Source: Acidobacteria bacterium RIFCSPLOWO2_12_FULL_66_21
GTDB taxonomy: Bacteria > Acidobacteriota > Vicinamibacteria > Vicinamibacterales > 2-12-FULL-66-21
Direction: 5' to 3'
Assembly (NCBI GenBank): GCA_001767455.1
Contig: MELC01000036.1
Span: forward strand, 83,679-147,678
DNA: 64,000 bases
Shown here: piece by piece, positions 48,505 to 57,541 of the stretch
Layout: every line of letters starts with the position of its first letter
How positions within the stretch are numbered: position 1 is the first letter of the stretch
Translations under genes and position numbers: made by a program
The notes under the pieces: model-generated
Told to the model about the DNA's origin: nothing
What the model saw: only the letters and a program-made list of their open reading frames with translations
Database searches by the model: none

Positions 48505-48592
48505 AACGTAGAAGGTAGAAGGTAGAACGTAGAATGACGAAAATTCGCAACTCCCAACCTTCCAACCTCGAACTCCAAACTGCCAATGGACG
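48505..48592. repeat. GTAGAAG heptamers followed by decayed CCAACCT/CCAAACT units
   Basis: GTAGAAGGTAGAAGGTAGAA and CGTAGAA (48508-48534) are followed by CTCCCAACCTTCCAACCTCG and AACTCCAAACTGCC. The array lies between divergent promoters of the secreted protein and the M20 peptidase genes. Confidence 0.85.
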
Positions 48593-48596
48593 ACGA

Positions 48597-49742
48597 ATGA
48601 CTGACACTCTGCGGTTTTGTGAGGCGGAGCGGCCGTGGCTCCTGGAGACGATCGAGGCTCTGGTGCGCCTGGAATCGCCCAGCACGGACAAGGCGGCCGT
48701 GGATCGGTGCGGCGCCGAGCTGGCGCGCAGGCTCACTGCCGCCGGCGGACGGGTCGAGCGTGTGCCCCAGGTGGAACGCGGCGATCACGTGCGCGCCGTG
48801 TTTCCAGGCGGGCCCACGCAGGTTCTCGTGCTCGGGCATTACGACACCGTCTGGCCGGTCGGCCAGATCGAGCGCATGCCGCTGGTCGAACGGGACGGGC
48901 GGCTGCACGGGCCGGGCATCTTCGACATGAAGTCGGGTATTGCCGTCGCGATCCTGGCCGCGCGAGCCATGCGCGGGACGCCGCGCGCCACTCCGCCGAC
49001 GATCGTGATGCTGTGGACGACCGACGAGGAGATCGGCAGCGCGACCTCGCGCGCGCTGATCGAACGGGAGGCGCGGGCGAGCGCCGCCGTGCTGGTGCTC
49101 GAACCGTCGCTTCCCGGCGGCGCGGCGAAGACGAGCCGCAAAGGCTGCGGCGAATTCGAGCTGGTGGTGCACGGGATCTCCGCGCACGCGGGACTCGACC
49201 CCGGAACGGGCGCGAGCGCCATTCACGAGCTGGCCCGGCAGATCATCGCGATCGAAGCGATCCAGGATCTTCCGCGCGGCATCAGCGTGAACGTCGGGGT
49301 GATCGCGGGAGGGTCCCGGGCGAACGTCGTCGCGGCCGAAGCGCGCGCCACAATCGACGTGCGCGTGCCGGCGATGGCTGATGTCGCGCGCGTGGAGTCG
49401 GCGCTCGCGGGACTCTCGCCCGAGCTTCGCGGCACGCGGCTCGAGCTGCGTGGAGGGGTGGACAGGCCGCCGCTCGAACGAAGCGACCGCGTCGTTCGTC
49501 TGTACGAGCTGGCGAAGGGCATCGCCGCCGACCTCGGCCGCACTCTGGGTGAGGGCGGCGCGGGCGGGGGCTCGGACGGGAATTTCACGGCGGCCGCCGG
49601 TGTTCCCACATTGGATGGCCTCGGCCCCGCGGGAGACGGCGCGCACGCGGCTCACGAGCACGTGATCGTCGACGATCTCGCGTGGCGGGCCGCGCTCGTG
49701 TGCGAGCTCATCGCACGCGTGGGCGCGGAGCAAAAGGACTAG
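48597..49742 (+). CDS. M20 family metallopeptidase (carboxypeptidase G2/ArgE-like)
   Basis: A 381-residue zinc amidohydrolase. Metal ligands and catalytic residues are visible in LVLGHYDTVWPVG (His, Asp), GIFDMKSGIAVA (Asp), TTDEEIGSATSR (catalytic Glu-Glu) and the terminal HAAHEHVIVDDL (His). The dimerisation lid contains ISAHAGLDPGTGASAI. Members hydrolyse N-acyl or glutamate bonds of amino acids and small peptides; the substrate here is unknown. ATG 48597 is chosen because the 21 codons upstream are repeat-derived. The stop TAG forms part of the TAGAAT box before htpX. Confidence 0.9.
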   Translation: MTDTLRFCEAERPWLLETIEALVRLESPSTDKAAVDRCGAELARRLTAAGGRVERVPQVERGDHVRAVFPGGPTQVLVLGHYDTVWPVGQIERMPLVERDGRLHGPGIFDMKSGIAVAILAARAMRGTPRATPPTIVMLWTTDEEIGSATSRALIEREARASAAVLVLEPSLPGGAAKTSRKGCGEFELVVHGISAHAGLDPGTGASAIHELARQIIAIEAIQDLPRGISVNVGVIAGGSRANVVAAEARATIDVRVPAMADVARVESALAGLSPELRGTRLELRGGVDRPPLERSDRVVRLYELAKGIAADLGRTLGEGGAGGGSDGNFTAAAGVPTLDGLGPAGDGAHAAHEHVIVDDLAWRAALVCELIARVGAEQKD

Positions 49743-49745
49743 AAT
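49740..49745 (+). promoter_or_regulatory. TAGAAT hexamer overlapping the M20 stop, 6 bases before htpX
   Basis: TAGAAT contains the upstream stop codon and stands exactly six bases before the ATG at 49752, like the other proposed leaderless promoters. It may be chance within an operon. Confidence 0.35.
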
Positions 49746-49751
49746 AACGTC

Positions 49752-50600
49752 ATGCCCAACGGAATGAAGACGGCGCTGCTGCTCGGACTGTTGAGCGCGG
49801 TGCTGCTCGCGCTCGGAGACATACTTGGCGGGTCGAACGGGCTCGTTCTCGCGTTCGTATTCGCCGCGATCATGAACTTCGGATCGTACTGGTTCTCGGA
49901 CAAGATCGTCCTCCGGATGTACCGTGCGCGGGAGGTCGGTCCTGAGCACCCGCTGTACCAGACCGTCCAGCGGCTCACGGTACGGGCGAGCCTGCCGATG
50001 CCGAAGGTGTACGTGATCCCGGAGGCGTCGCCCAACGCGTTCGCGACCGGGCGCAACGCCTCGCACGCCGCCGTGGCGGCGACCGAGGGCATCCTGCGCG
50101 TGCTCAGCGAGCACGAGCTCGAAGGCGTGCTCGCGCACGAGCTCGCGCACGTGAAGCATCACGACATCCTGATTAGCTCCGTGGCGGCGACGCTCGCCGC
50201 CGCCATCATGATGGTCGCGCGCATGGCGCATTTCGCCGCGCTCTTCGGCGGGGTCGGCGGGCGCGACGACGGGCGCGACCGCGGCAGCAACCCGATCGCC
50301 CTGCTCGCGATGATGATCCTGGCGCCGCTCGCGGCGATGCTGATTCAGGCGGCGATCTCGCGGTCGCGCGAGTTCGCGGCCGACGCCGGCGGTGCCGCGA
50401 TCGCGGGCAACCCGTACGGACTGGCCGACGCGCTGCGCAAGATCGACGCGGTCGCGAAGCAGGTGCCGCTGGACGCGAATCCGGCGACCGCCCACATGTT
50501 CATCGTGAAGCCGTTCTCGGGCGCGGGGTTGATGTCGCTTTTCAGCACCCATCCGCCGACCGAGGCGCGGATCGCCGCCCTGCTCGGCACATCGCGGTAA
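49752..50600 (+). CDS. htpX: M48 family zinc metalloprotease HtpX
   Basis: HtpX is a membrane protease that degrades misfolded membrane proteins. The 282-residue protein has two N-terminal helices (about 7-50), the zinc motif HELAH in [15 protein letters not shown] (about 129-143), two more hydrophobic segments, and the third ligand in [12 protein letters not shown]. Length and topology are standard. It follows the M20 gene by 9 bases and precedes clpA by about 200 non-coding bases, so two quality-control genes are neighbours. Confidence 0.94.
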   Translation: MPNGMKTALLLGLLSAVLLALGDILGGSNGLVLAFVFAAIMNFGSYWFSDKIVLRMYRAREVGPEHPLYQTVQRLTVRASLPMPKVYVIPEASPNAFATGRNASHAAVAATEGILRVLSEHELEGVLAHELAHVKHHDILISSVAATLAAAIMMVARMAHFAALFGGVGGRDDGRDRGSNPIALLAMMILAPLAAMLIQAAISRSREFAADAGGAAIAGNPYGLADALRKIDAVAKQVPLDANPATAHMFIVKPFSGAGLMSLFSTHPPTEARIAALLGTSR

Positions 50601-50796
50601 GAAACTCCCTCCACTCCTGTGTGTCTTGGGTGTCCGCCGTCAGCCTGCGGGGGCGGCGCCCGGGACGCGCAAGCTCGAACATCGCGACGCTTTCTCTTCC
50701 CGCTCAAGCGATTAGCGCGTCCCTCCGCCGGCCATTCCCTCTGGCGCTGTTCTTGCTGACACCCCTGCCGACGGTGCCCGCGAGTGGCACAGGGTC

Positions 50797-53094
50797 GTGG
50801 AGGGTCTGACAGTGGACGACTTCGACATCCCGCAGAACAAGCTGGCTGAGTCGGCCGAACGCGTCGTGGACCGGGCGCTGGATGAGGCGCGGCGCCGCGA
50901 CCACGCGCTGCTGACGAACGAGCACGTCTGCCTCGCCTTTGCCCAGGTCGAGTGGGACATGTTCGGTCAGGTGATGCGCGACCTCGACCTGAATCCGCAC
51001 GAGATTCTCCAGGCGCTCGAAGAGCACCTGCGGCTGCTGCCAAGCGTGCCGGGACGCGACCTGCGCGTCGCCCCCTCGACGAAGCTGCTGTTCAAGCTGG
51101 CGCTGCTGCAGGCGAGCCGGCTGGGGCGTCACGCCATCGAAGCGACGGATCTGTTCTCGGCGATCTTCGAGGAAACGCAAGGGATTCCCGTGTCGATCAT
51201 CCGCCGCCACGGCATCGAGCCCGAGGCGCTGGTCTCGCGGCTCGCGACGCGCATGCGCGATCACGAGCTGCACGAGGAGCGGCTGAAGAAGCGGTTCGAG
51301 CTGCCCCCCTTCCTCAAGCATTTCGCGATCAACCTGAACCAGCTCGCGCGGCAGGACAAGATCGCGCCGGTCTACGGGCGCGACTTCGAGATGGACCAGG
51401 TCCTCGAGGTCCTCTGCCATCGCGAGCGCGCGAACTCGGTGCTGCTGCTCGGCGAGCCGGGCGTCGGCAAGACCGCGATTGCCGAGGGGCTGGCGCGCCG
51501 GATCGAGTTCGAGCCCGAGAAGGTGCCGGTCCGCCTGCGGGACTGCCAGATCGTCAACCTGCAGATGAACACGATGGTGGCCGGCACCATGCTGCGCGGC
51601 ATGTTCGAGGATCGCATCCAGAACGTGATCCGCGAGATCAAGGAGCGGCCGAACCTGATCCTGTTCATCGACGAAGTGCACACGATGATCGGCGCCGGCT
51701 CGGCGCTCGGCGCCCCGTCGGACGCGGCCAGCGTCTTCAAGTCCGTCCTGGCGCGCGGCGAAGTGCGCATCGTCGGGGCCACCACGCTGAGCGAGTACAA
51801 GGAGTTCATGCAGGAGGACGAGGCGCTCGCGCGGCGGTTCCGCACCGTCCACGTGGCGGAGCCGAGCATCGAGGAGACGCGCAGCATCCTGTACAACCTG
51901 CGGCCCCGGCTCGAGCGGAACTACTCGGTGCGCATCAAGGACGAAGCCATCGAGACGGCGCTCGAGATGTCGCCGCGATACATGCGGCACCTGCAGCTGC
52001 CCGACAAGGTGATCGGCTGGCTCGACACCGCCGCGGTGAAGGCGGAGATCGCGCGGCGGTGGGAAGTCGGTTCGGCCGACGTGGTGAACGTGATCTCGAA
52101 GATCGCGCGGATCCCGGAAGACATGGTCTTCCGCGAGGTGACCGAACGCTTCCACGACATCGAGACCGAGCTCGCGCGCCGCGTCGTCGGGCAGCATGCC
52201 GCCATCGACGCGGTCGCGCGTCGGCTCGTGCTCAACAAGGGCCCGCTGAAGGACGGCTTCGACCGCCCGGATGGCGTCCTGCTGTTCCTGGGGCCGACGG
52301 GCGTCGGCAAGACGGAGCTGGCGAAATCGGTCGCCGAGTTCCTCTTCGGCGACGAGAAGAAGATGATCCGCGTCGACATGTCCGAGTACCAGGACGGCGC
52401 CGTGGCGGTCGACAAGCTGATCGGCATGCCTCGGGGCATCGTCGGCTCCGAGCGCGGCGGCGTGCTGACGAACCAGCTGAAGGACAACCCGTACTCCGTC
52501 GTGCTGCTGGACGAAGTCGAGAAGGCGAGCCCCGGCATGTTGAACCTGTTCCTGCAGGCATTCGACGAAGGCTGGGTGACGGATGGCCGCGGCAAGCGTG
52601 TCTACCTGAGCGACGCGATTGTCATCATGACGTCGAACATCGGCTCCGAGTGCTTCAGGAGGCTGAGCAGCCCGCTGGGCTTCTATTCCAAGCAGGTCGA
52701 GGTCGAGCAGGTGCAGGGCGAGATCACGCGGGAGCTGGAGCGGCGGTTCTCCCCCGAGTTCCGGAACCGCATCGACGAGGTGGTCATCTTCCGGCCGCTC
52801 GCCAAGGACGAAGTGCGCCAGATCGCGCTGCAGCAGATCGCGAAGATCGAAGCGTCGCTCGTCAAGACGGGGCGCTCGCTCACGGTCACTCCGGCCGCGC
52901 TCGAACAGCTCGTGGCCGACGGGTACAGCCTCGCCTACGGCGCCCGGTTCCTGAAGCGCGCGATCGAGAACCGGATCAAGCTGCCGATCAGCCAGCGCTG
53001 GACCGAAGGCGAGGCGTTCACCGCCGACGTGCGCGACGGCCAGTTGCAGATCGAGGTGACGCACCGGCGCTACGCGCTCGCGGCCACGGCATGA
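50797..53094 (+). CDS. clpA: ATP-dependent Clp protease ATP-binding subunit ClpA
   Basis: This is an AAA+ unfoldase of 765 residues with an N-domain (about 5-150), AAA1 with Walker A GEPGVGKT (about 220) and Walker B LILFIDEVHTM, and AAA2 with Walker A GPTGVGKT (about 499) and Walker B VVLLDEVEK. There is no ClpB-type middle domain. A ClpP-docking loop candidate, SSPLGFYSK, lies after TSNIGSE in AAA2, where ClpA has IGL. ClpS and ClpP are not in the window. Start GTG 50797 is likely; another GTG is five codons downstream. Confidence 0.93.
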   Translation: MEGLTVDDFDIPQNKLAESAERVVDRALDEARRRDHALLTNEHVCLAFAQVEWDMFGQVMRDLDLNPHEILQALEEHLRLLPSVPGRDLRVAPSTKLLFKLALLQASRLGRHAIEATDLFSAIFEETQGIPVSIIRRHGIEPEALVSRLATRMRDHELHEERLKKRFELPPFLKHFAINLNQLARQDKIAPVYGRDFEMDQVLEVLCHRERANSVLLLGEPGVGKTAIAEGLARRIEFEPEKVPVRLRDCQIVNLQMNTMVAGTMLRGMFEDRIQNVIREIKERPNLILFIDEVHTMIGAGSALGAPSDAASVFKSVLARGEVRIVGATTLSEYKEFMQEDEALARRFRTVHVAEPSIEETRSILYNLRPRLERNYSVRIKDEAIETALEMSPRYMRHLQLPDKVIGWLDTAAVKAEIARRWEVGSADVVNVISKIARIPEDMVFREVTERFHDIETELARRVVGQHAAIDAVARRLVLNKGPLKDGFDRPDGVLLFLGPTGVGKTELAKSVAEFLFGDEKKMIRVDMSEYQDGAVAVDKLIGMPRGIVGSERGGVLTNQLKDNPYSVVLLDEVEKASPGMLNLFLQAFDEGWVTDGRGKRVYLSDAIVIMTSNIGSECFRRLSSPLGFYSKQVEVEQVQGEITRELERRFSPEFRNRIDEVVIFRPLAKDEVRQIALQQIAKIEASLVKTGRSLTVTPAALEQLVADGYSLAYGARFLKRAIENRIKLPISQRWTEGEAFTADVRDGQLQIEVTHRRYALAATA

Positions 53095-53115
53095 TCGTGA
53101 GTTGATGAGAAGATC

Positions 53116-53257
53116 AACTCCAAATTCCAAAGTCCAAATTCCAAAGGACTCCAAACGTCAAAACTCCACAGGACTCCAAACGTCAAATTCCAAAGTTTGG
53201 AGTTTGTCGTTTGGCGTTTGGAGTGTCTTTGGACTTTGGAATTTGGAGTTTGGAATT
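53116..53257. repeat. Two-armed CCAAATT/CCAAACT array, about 65-base arms, between convergent genes
   Basis: Left arm: AACTCCAAATTCCAAAG, GTCCAAATTCCAAAGG and further units. Right arm: TTTGGAGTTTGTCGTTTGG, CTTTGGACTTTGGAATTTGG and AGTTTGGAATT. The two arms are nearly complementary along their whole length, forming one of the largest potential hairpins in the window. It fills the gap between the clpA and ubiA stop codons. Confidence 0.94.
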
Positions 53258-53259
53258 AT

Positions 53260-54177
53260 CTAGAGAAGGTACGCGAGCGCGAACCCTATCTGCGCGACGA
53301 ACATCATGCGGTACATGTGCGCCCAGGACACGTGGTTCTCTTCGACGGCGAGATCCTCCGGGCGCCGCAGCATCAGGTAGCAGACGTAGGCCCCGTAGAT
53401 GGTCATCAGCGCCGCGAGCGCCTGCAGCAGGTAGAAGTTGCCCGTGAGGACATGCGCGAACGCGCCGGCCGAAATCATCAGGAAGGGAAGGACGAACGAG
53501 GGCGAGATCATCCACGCCGCTCGCGTCACGCCGTGGATGATCGGCAACGTCCGGCAGCCGCCGCGCGCGTCCCCCTCCATGTCGGCGAAGTCCTTCGTCG
53601 TCGACGCGCCGAGCAGGAACAGGCCGAAGATCGCGCCGATGTACCACGGTTCCGGTCCGTACATCGTCTTGATTGATGTCCAGCCGGCCACTTTCAGGAG
53701 CACGCCCCTGGGGATTGCGATGGTGACATTGGCCCAGACACCGCGCCGCTTCGTCCGCAGCGGTGGGACCGAGTAGATGTACGTGCACACGACCGCCGCG
53801 GCCACCAGCCAGAAGCACTCGTGGCGACCGCCTGGCGCGACTATCCACGCAAGAACGAGCGCGATCGCGTAGGTCACCCAGGTGAACACCCACGCGTCCC
53901 GCCGGGACAGCCGGCCGGAAGGCAGCGGGCGTTTCGGCTTGTTGACGCTGTCGATCTCCAGGTCGTAAATCTGGTTCAGCGCGTTGTTCCCGGCGTTCAG
54001 CACCGCCGCCATGGTCGCGCCCACAATCGGAAACAGCAGCAGGCCGGCATGCCACGTCTCGCGCGGCGTCGCGCCGTACGCTGTTGCGGCACCCGACACG
54101 AACCCGAGCGCCGGGGCGACGAGGGTAAAAGGCCGCGAGAATTCGAGGAAGAGGCGCGCGCGCGACTGCTCCGTCAT
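53260..54177 (-). CDS. UbiA-family prenyltransferase
   Basis: An integral membrane prenyltransferase of 305 residues with about nine helices. The first Asp-rich motif, NALNQIYDLEIDSVNKPKRP (about 66-85), and the second, KDFADMEGDARGG (about 195), are intact. The spacing resembles the chlorophyll-synthase / geranylgeranylglyceryl-phosphate-type branch rather than UbiA or MenA proper, but the acceptor cannot be told from sequence alone. It overlaps the VTE5/VTE6-like fusion gene by ATGA, which suggests the two act on the same prenol or prenyl phosphate. Confidence 0.88.
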   Translation of the reverse strand: MTEQSRARLFLEFSRPFTLVAPALGFVSGAATAYGATPRETWHAGLLLFPIVGATMAAVLNAGNNALNQIYDLEIDSVNKPKRPLPSGRLSRRDAWVFTWVTYAIALVLAWIVAPGGRHECFWLVAAAVVCTYIYSVPPLRTKRRGVWANVTIAIPRGVLLKVAGWTSIKTMYGPEPWYIGAIFGLFLLGASTTKDFADMEGDARGGCRTLPIIHGVTRAAWMISPSFVLPFLMISAGAFAHVLTGNFYLLQALAALMTIYGAYVCYLMLRRPEDLAVEENHVSWAHMYRMMFVAQIGFALAYLL

Positions 54178-55520
54178 GACAGGATCGCCGCGAGCCAGAG
54201 CGCCGCGGCCGCCGCGATGGCGGTATTGAGGAAATTCAGCACGTCGTTGTTCACGAAACCGGGCGCCTCAAGCGTAGCGCCGAGCGCGCTTTCCGCAAAG
54301 GATCCGATCGTGGCGCCTGCCACGACTGGCAGCAGCATGGATGCGGGCACGATGCCGGTCAGCACCGCGAGACCCGCGAGCGCGGCCGCGCCCAGAAGGC
54401 CCGCGGCCGTGCCTTCGATTGACACCGCGCCAGAGGTGCCTGGCGCGACGCGCGCAAACCTCCCCACGAGGTACGTCCGCCGCCCCCACGCCTTGCCGAT
54501 CTCGCTGGCGACCGTGTCGCTTCCGCCCGCCGCAAGCGCCGCGACGAATGCGAGGCGCGCCGGACCTGACGCGTACGTCAGCGTCGAGAGCACTGCCGCC
54601 GCCGCGGCAAACCCGGTGTTCGCCAGGGCATTGGCCGCGCCTCTCCGTCCGCCGCGCCCTTCCGCAATCCCGAGGAGCATCTTGCGGCGGAGACCGGCGC
54701 GCGACGCGATGACCGCGGCGGTAAACGTCGCGAACAGCAGCCCCCAGCCCGCCCAGCCGAGCGACACCATGATGGCGGTGCCGAGCACCGCCCCGATGAC
54801 GGCGCCTGAGATGCCGACGGTGCGCGCGGCATACCCTGCCAGTGCGACAGCCGCATTGACGGCGATGGCGAGTGGCAGCGCCGACCTTGCCGCGCTCCAT
54901 GCGGCCGCGGCAAGGTCGTTACTCACGAGCGACGACCCCCAGAGCACGGCGGCGGCGGTGAACGGCACGGACAGGTTGTCGTCGAGGCGAATCGGGATCG
55001 TTTCGACCAGTGCGGCAGCGACAGCCGCGACGAGCGGCGCGCCGACGGAGAACCACACGTACGGCGGCGGCATCACCGGCGGCCGGCACCACCAGCAGAG
55101 AAAGGCCCCCGCGGCTCCCCCGCCCACCATCAGGGCGGCCGTGCCCGCCACCGACTTCTCACGGTTCCACGGAATCTTCACGCCGGGGAACCTCCGGCCG
55201 ACGAGCGTCGCCAGCCCGTCTCCAGCCGCAAGGATGCCCCATGCGCCCGCAACGATGTCGGGACGCGCCGGGAACAAGACGATGAGCAGCAGGACGGAGA
55301 GAGGGTAGAAGACGATGCCCGAGAGCCGGCGTCGAATCCCTTCGTCCGCGCGGAACAGCGACGGCGCGATGCGCGGGAGGGCGTAGAGGTTGAAGAGGAC
55401 CGCGAACGAGGCCAGCGCCGCCGCCTCCCACGGACTGAGGACCCGCAGGAGGGCGGCAGCCGCCCCCATGGCGATGTGGACGAACTGCCGCCGGTCGTCG
55501 GCAAAGCGCGTCGCCGTCAT
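54174..55520 (-). CDS. Fused prenol kinase (VTE5/DolK-like) and DUF92 prenyl-phosphate kinase (VTE6-like)
   Basis: A 448-residue polytopic membrane protein. The N-terminal half (about 10-200) matches the CTP-dependent phytol/dolichol kinase family with GDGLATLVGRRFPG and NREKSVAGTAAL. The C-terminal half (about 215-448) is a DUF92 domain with AGGSDTVASEIGKAWG, PGTSGAVSIEGT and EAPGFVNNDVLNFLNT. In plants the two activities are separate proteins that convert phytol to phytyl diphosphate for tocopherol. Here they are joined and lie next to a UbiA transferase. The prenol is unknown. ATG 55520 overlaps the upstream epimerase stop (ATGA). Confidence 0.85.
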   Translation of the reverse strand: MTATRFADDRRQFVHIAMGAAAALLRVLSPWEAAALASFAVLFNLYALPRIAPSLFRADEGIRRRLSGIVFYPLSVLLLIVLFPARPDIVAGAWGILAAGDGLATLVGRRFPGVKIPWNREKSVAGTAALMVGGGAAGAFLCWWCRPPVMPPPYVWFSVGAPLVAAVAAALVETIPIRLDDNLSVPFTAAAVLWGSSLVSNDLAAAAWSAARSALPLAIAVNAAVALAGYAARTVGISGAVIGAVLGTAIMVSLGWAGWGLLFATFTAAVIASRAGLRRKMLLGIAEGRGGRRGAANALANTGFAAAAAVLSTLTYASGPARLAFVAALAAGGSDTVASEIGKAWGRRTYLVGRFARVAPGTSGAVSIEGTAAGLLGAAALAGLAVLTGIVPASMLLPVVAGATIGSFAESALGATLEAPGFVNNDVLNFLNTAIAAAAALWLAAILS

Positions 55521-56470
55521 GCGCCCGGCGCGGCGCGCGACACCTCGCGGCGCCAGTAATCGAGCAGATCCTGCAGCGTGCGCTCGATGGGAATCTCCGG
55601 CGACCACCCCGTCTCCGCGGCAATCCGCGACCCGTCCCCCAGGAGCAGGGGGTTGTCGCTCGGCCTGAACCGCGAACTGTCGACTTCCACTGCGATCGCG
55701 CGAGGCGACAACGCGACGAGCGCATCGAGGAGGTCGCCGACGCGGTACGCTTTCCCCGAGCAGACGTTGTAGGGCCGGCGTGCCGTCCCCCGCGTGACGA
55801 TCAGCCGGTAGGCCCGAACGGTGTCGCGCACGTCGGTGATGTCGCGCCGGGCGTCCAGATTGCCGACCTGCAGGACCGGATCCCGGCGTCCAGCCTCGAT
55901 CTCGGCGATCTGCCTGGCGAAACCCGACGTGGCGAAAGTCGGCGACTGGCGCGGACCGGCGTGGTTGAACGGACGCGCCACGAAGACGCGAGTCACCTCG
56001 TCATGGCCGGCGAGCATTTCCTGCGCGAGCTTGCTGACGCCGTACGGCGTTGCCGGCCCGATCGGATGCGTCTCGGTCATCATCGAATTGGACCGCCGGT
56101 ACACCAGCGCCGACCCGGTCACGAGAACGGGACAGGCCAGCCCGGCGCGGGCGACACCCTCGAGCACGTGATGCGTGCCGAGGACGTTGATGCGCAGCGG
56201 GCGCACCGGCTCGGACCACGAATCGCCCGCGTGCGCGCTCCCCGCGCAGTGATACACGGCCGACGGCCGCAGCTCGGCCAGCGCCGCGGCCACCGCCTCG
56301 CGATCGAGCACGTCGACCGCTTGCCAGACGACGCGTGGGTCGTCCACCGCGATCGGCGTGCCGCCGGGCCCCTCCCACGCGGCGACGGCCGGATGGAACT
56401 GCAGGAGATGCTCGACGAGATGACTGCCGGCGAATCCTGTGGCGCCCGTGACGAGAGGTGGACCCGGCAC
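55517..56470 (-). CDS. NAD-dependent epimerase/reductase, GDP-6-deoxy-4-keto-mannose reductase-like
   Basis: A short-chain dehydrogenase-type nucleotide-sugar enzyme of 317 residues. The NAD(P) loop is GATGFAGSHLVEHL (about 8-21), and the catalytic Y-x3-K is in PYGVSKLAQEML. The sequences FNHAGPRQSPTFATSGFARQ and ARRDITDVRDTVRAY resemble the RMD/GMD branch that makes GDP-rhamnose. The sugar is inferred only. It lies between rfbB and the fused kinase gene in the LPS/isoprenoid operon; the start is GTG 56470. Confidence 0.85.
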   Translation of the reverse strand: MPGPPLVTGATGFAGSHLVEHLLQFHPAVAAWEGPGGTPIAVDDPRVVWQAVDVLDREAVAAALAELRPSAVYHCAGSAHAGDSWSEPVRPLRINVLGTHHVLEGVARAGLACPVLVTGSALVYRRSNSMMTETHPIGPATPYGVSKLAQEMLAGHDEVTRVFVARPFNHAGPRQSPTFATSGFARQIAEIEAGRRDPVLQVGNLDARRDITDVRDTVRAYRLIVTRGTARRPYNVCSGKAYRVGDLLDALVALSPRAIAVEVDSSRFRPSDNPLLLGDGSRIAAETGWSPEIPIERTLQDLLDYWRREVSRAAPGA

Positions 56471-56480
56471 GATGGTGGGG

Positions 56481-57497
56481 CTACGCGTCCCGCGAGCCGT
56501 ACTGCGACTCGTAGTAGGTCCGGAAGGCAGGGTCGGCGTCCTTGATCGGCCGCCACCACCATTCGTTCTGCGCGTACCACGCGACGGTCTGGGCGAGGCC
56601 CATGTCGAACGAGATGCGCGGCGTCCAGCCCAGCCGGCGGAGCCTGGACGTATCGAGCGAGTAGCGGCGATCGTGGCCGAGGCGATCGGCGACCGGACGA
56701 ATGAGCGACTCGGGCTTGTCCAGGAGCTGGAGGATGCTCCTGGTCAGGTCGACGTTGCGGACCTGATTGCCGCCGCCGATGTTGTACACCTCCCCGGACA
56801 CGCCGGCGTCGATCAGCAGATCGAGAGCCTGGCAGTGATCCGACACGTGCAGCCAGTCGCGCTCGTTCAGGCCATCACCATACAAAGGCACCGGCACGTT
56901 GTCGATCGCATTGGTGATGAAGAGCGGAATGACCTTCTCTGGAAACTGATTCGGTCCGTAGTTGTTCGAGGCGCGCGTGACGATGACGGGCACGCCGTAG
57001 GTCGCCCAGTAGCTGTAGGCGAGCCGGTCGGCTCCCGCCTTGCTCGCCGAGTACGGATTGCGCGGGCGGAGCTCGTCGGTCTCGCGGCTCGATCCGTCCG
57101 CCACGCTGCCATAGACCTCGTCGGTCGAGATTTGCACGAACCGCCGCAATGACGGCGCCTGCCGCGCCGCCTCGAGCAGCACGAACGTGCCGTACACGTC
57201 GGTCATGATGAACTCGCCGGCGCCTGCGATCGATCGATCGACGTGCGTCTCGGCGGCGAAGTGAACGACGATCTCCGATTCCGCGACGAGCGGTCCCGCG
57301 GCGGTCGGGTCCGCGACGTCTCCCTTGACGAAGGCGTGCCGCGGATTGTCCATCACGTCCTTCAGGTTCTCGAGGCGGCCCGCGTAGGTCAGCTTGTCCA
57401 GCGTCGTCACCTCCCAGTCGCCGTGGGTGCTGAGGGCGTGGCGCACGAAGTTGGAGCCGATGAAACCGGCGCCGCCGGTAACCAGGACCTTGATCAT
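56481..57497 (-). CDS. rfbB: dTDP-glucose 4,6-dehydratase
   Basis: RfbB makes dTDP-4-keto-6-deoxyglucose, the precursor of dTDP-rhamnose and other deoxysugars of surface glycans. The 338-residue protein has GGAGFIGSNFVRHAL (8-22), the active-site DE in QISTDEVYGS, Y-x3-K in NPYSASKAGADRL and ASNNYGPNQFPEKVIPLFI. No rfbA, C or D is beside it. It sits downstream of lptD in a lipopolysaccharide-related operon. Confidence 0.95.
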   Translation of the reverse strand: MIKVLVTGGAGFIGSNFVRHALSTHGDWEVTTLDKLTYAGRLENLKDVMDNPRHAFVKGDVADPTAAGPLVAESEIVVHFAAETHVDRSIAGAGEFIMTDVYGTFVLLEAARQAPSLRRFVQISTDEVYGSVADGSSRETDELRPRNPYSASKAGADRLAYSYWATYGVPVIVTRASNNYGPNQFPEKVIPLFITNAIDNVPVPLYGDGLNERDWLHVSDHCQALDLLIDAGVSGEVYNIGGGNQVRNVDLTRSILQLLDKPESLIRPVADRLGHDRRYSLDTSRLRRLGWTPRISFDMGLAQTVAWYAQNEWWWRPIKDADPAFRTYYESQYGSRDA

Positions 57498-57541
57498 TTA
57501 TTGAGCGCCTCCGGTGGAACGGCGTGGAGCAGATCCGACCG

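Noticed and set aside
50621..50796. Small gene between htpX and clpA
   Set aside because: Only a 62-codon frame with no ribosome binding site or conserved pattern; treated as non-coding.
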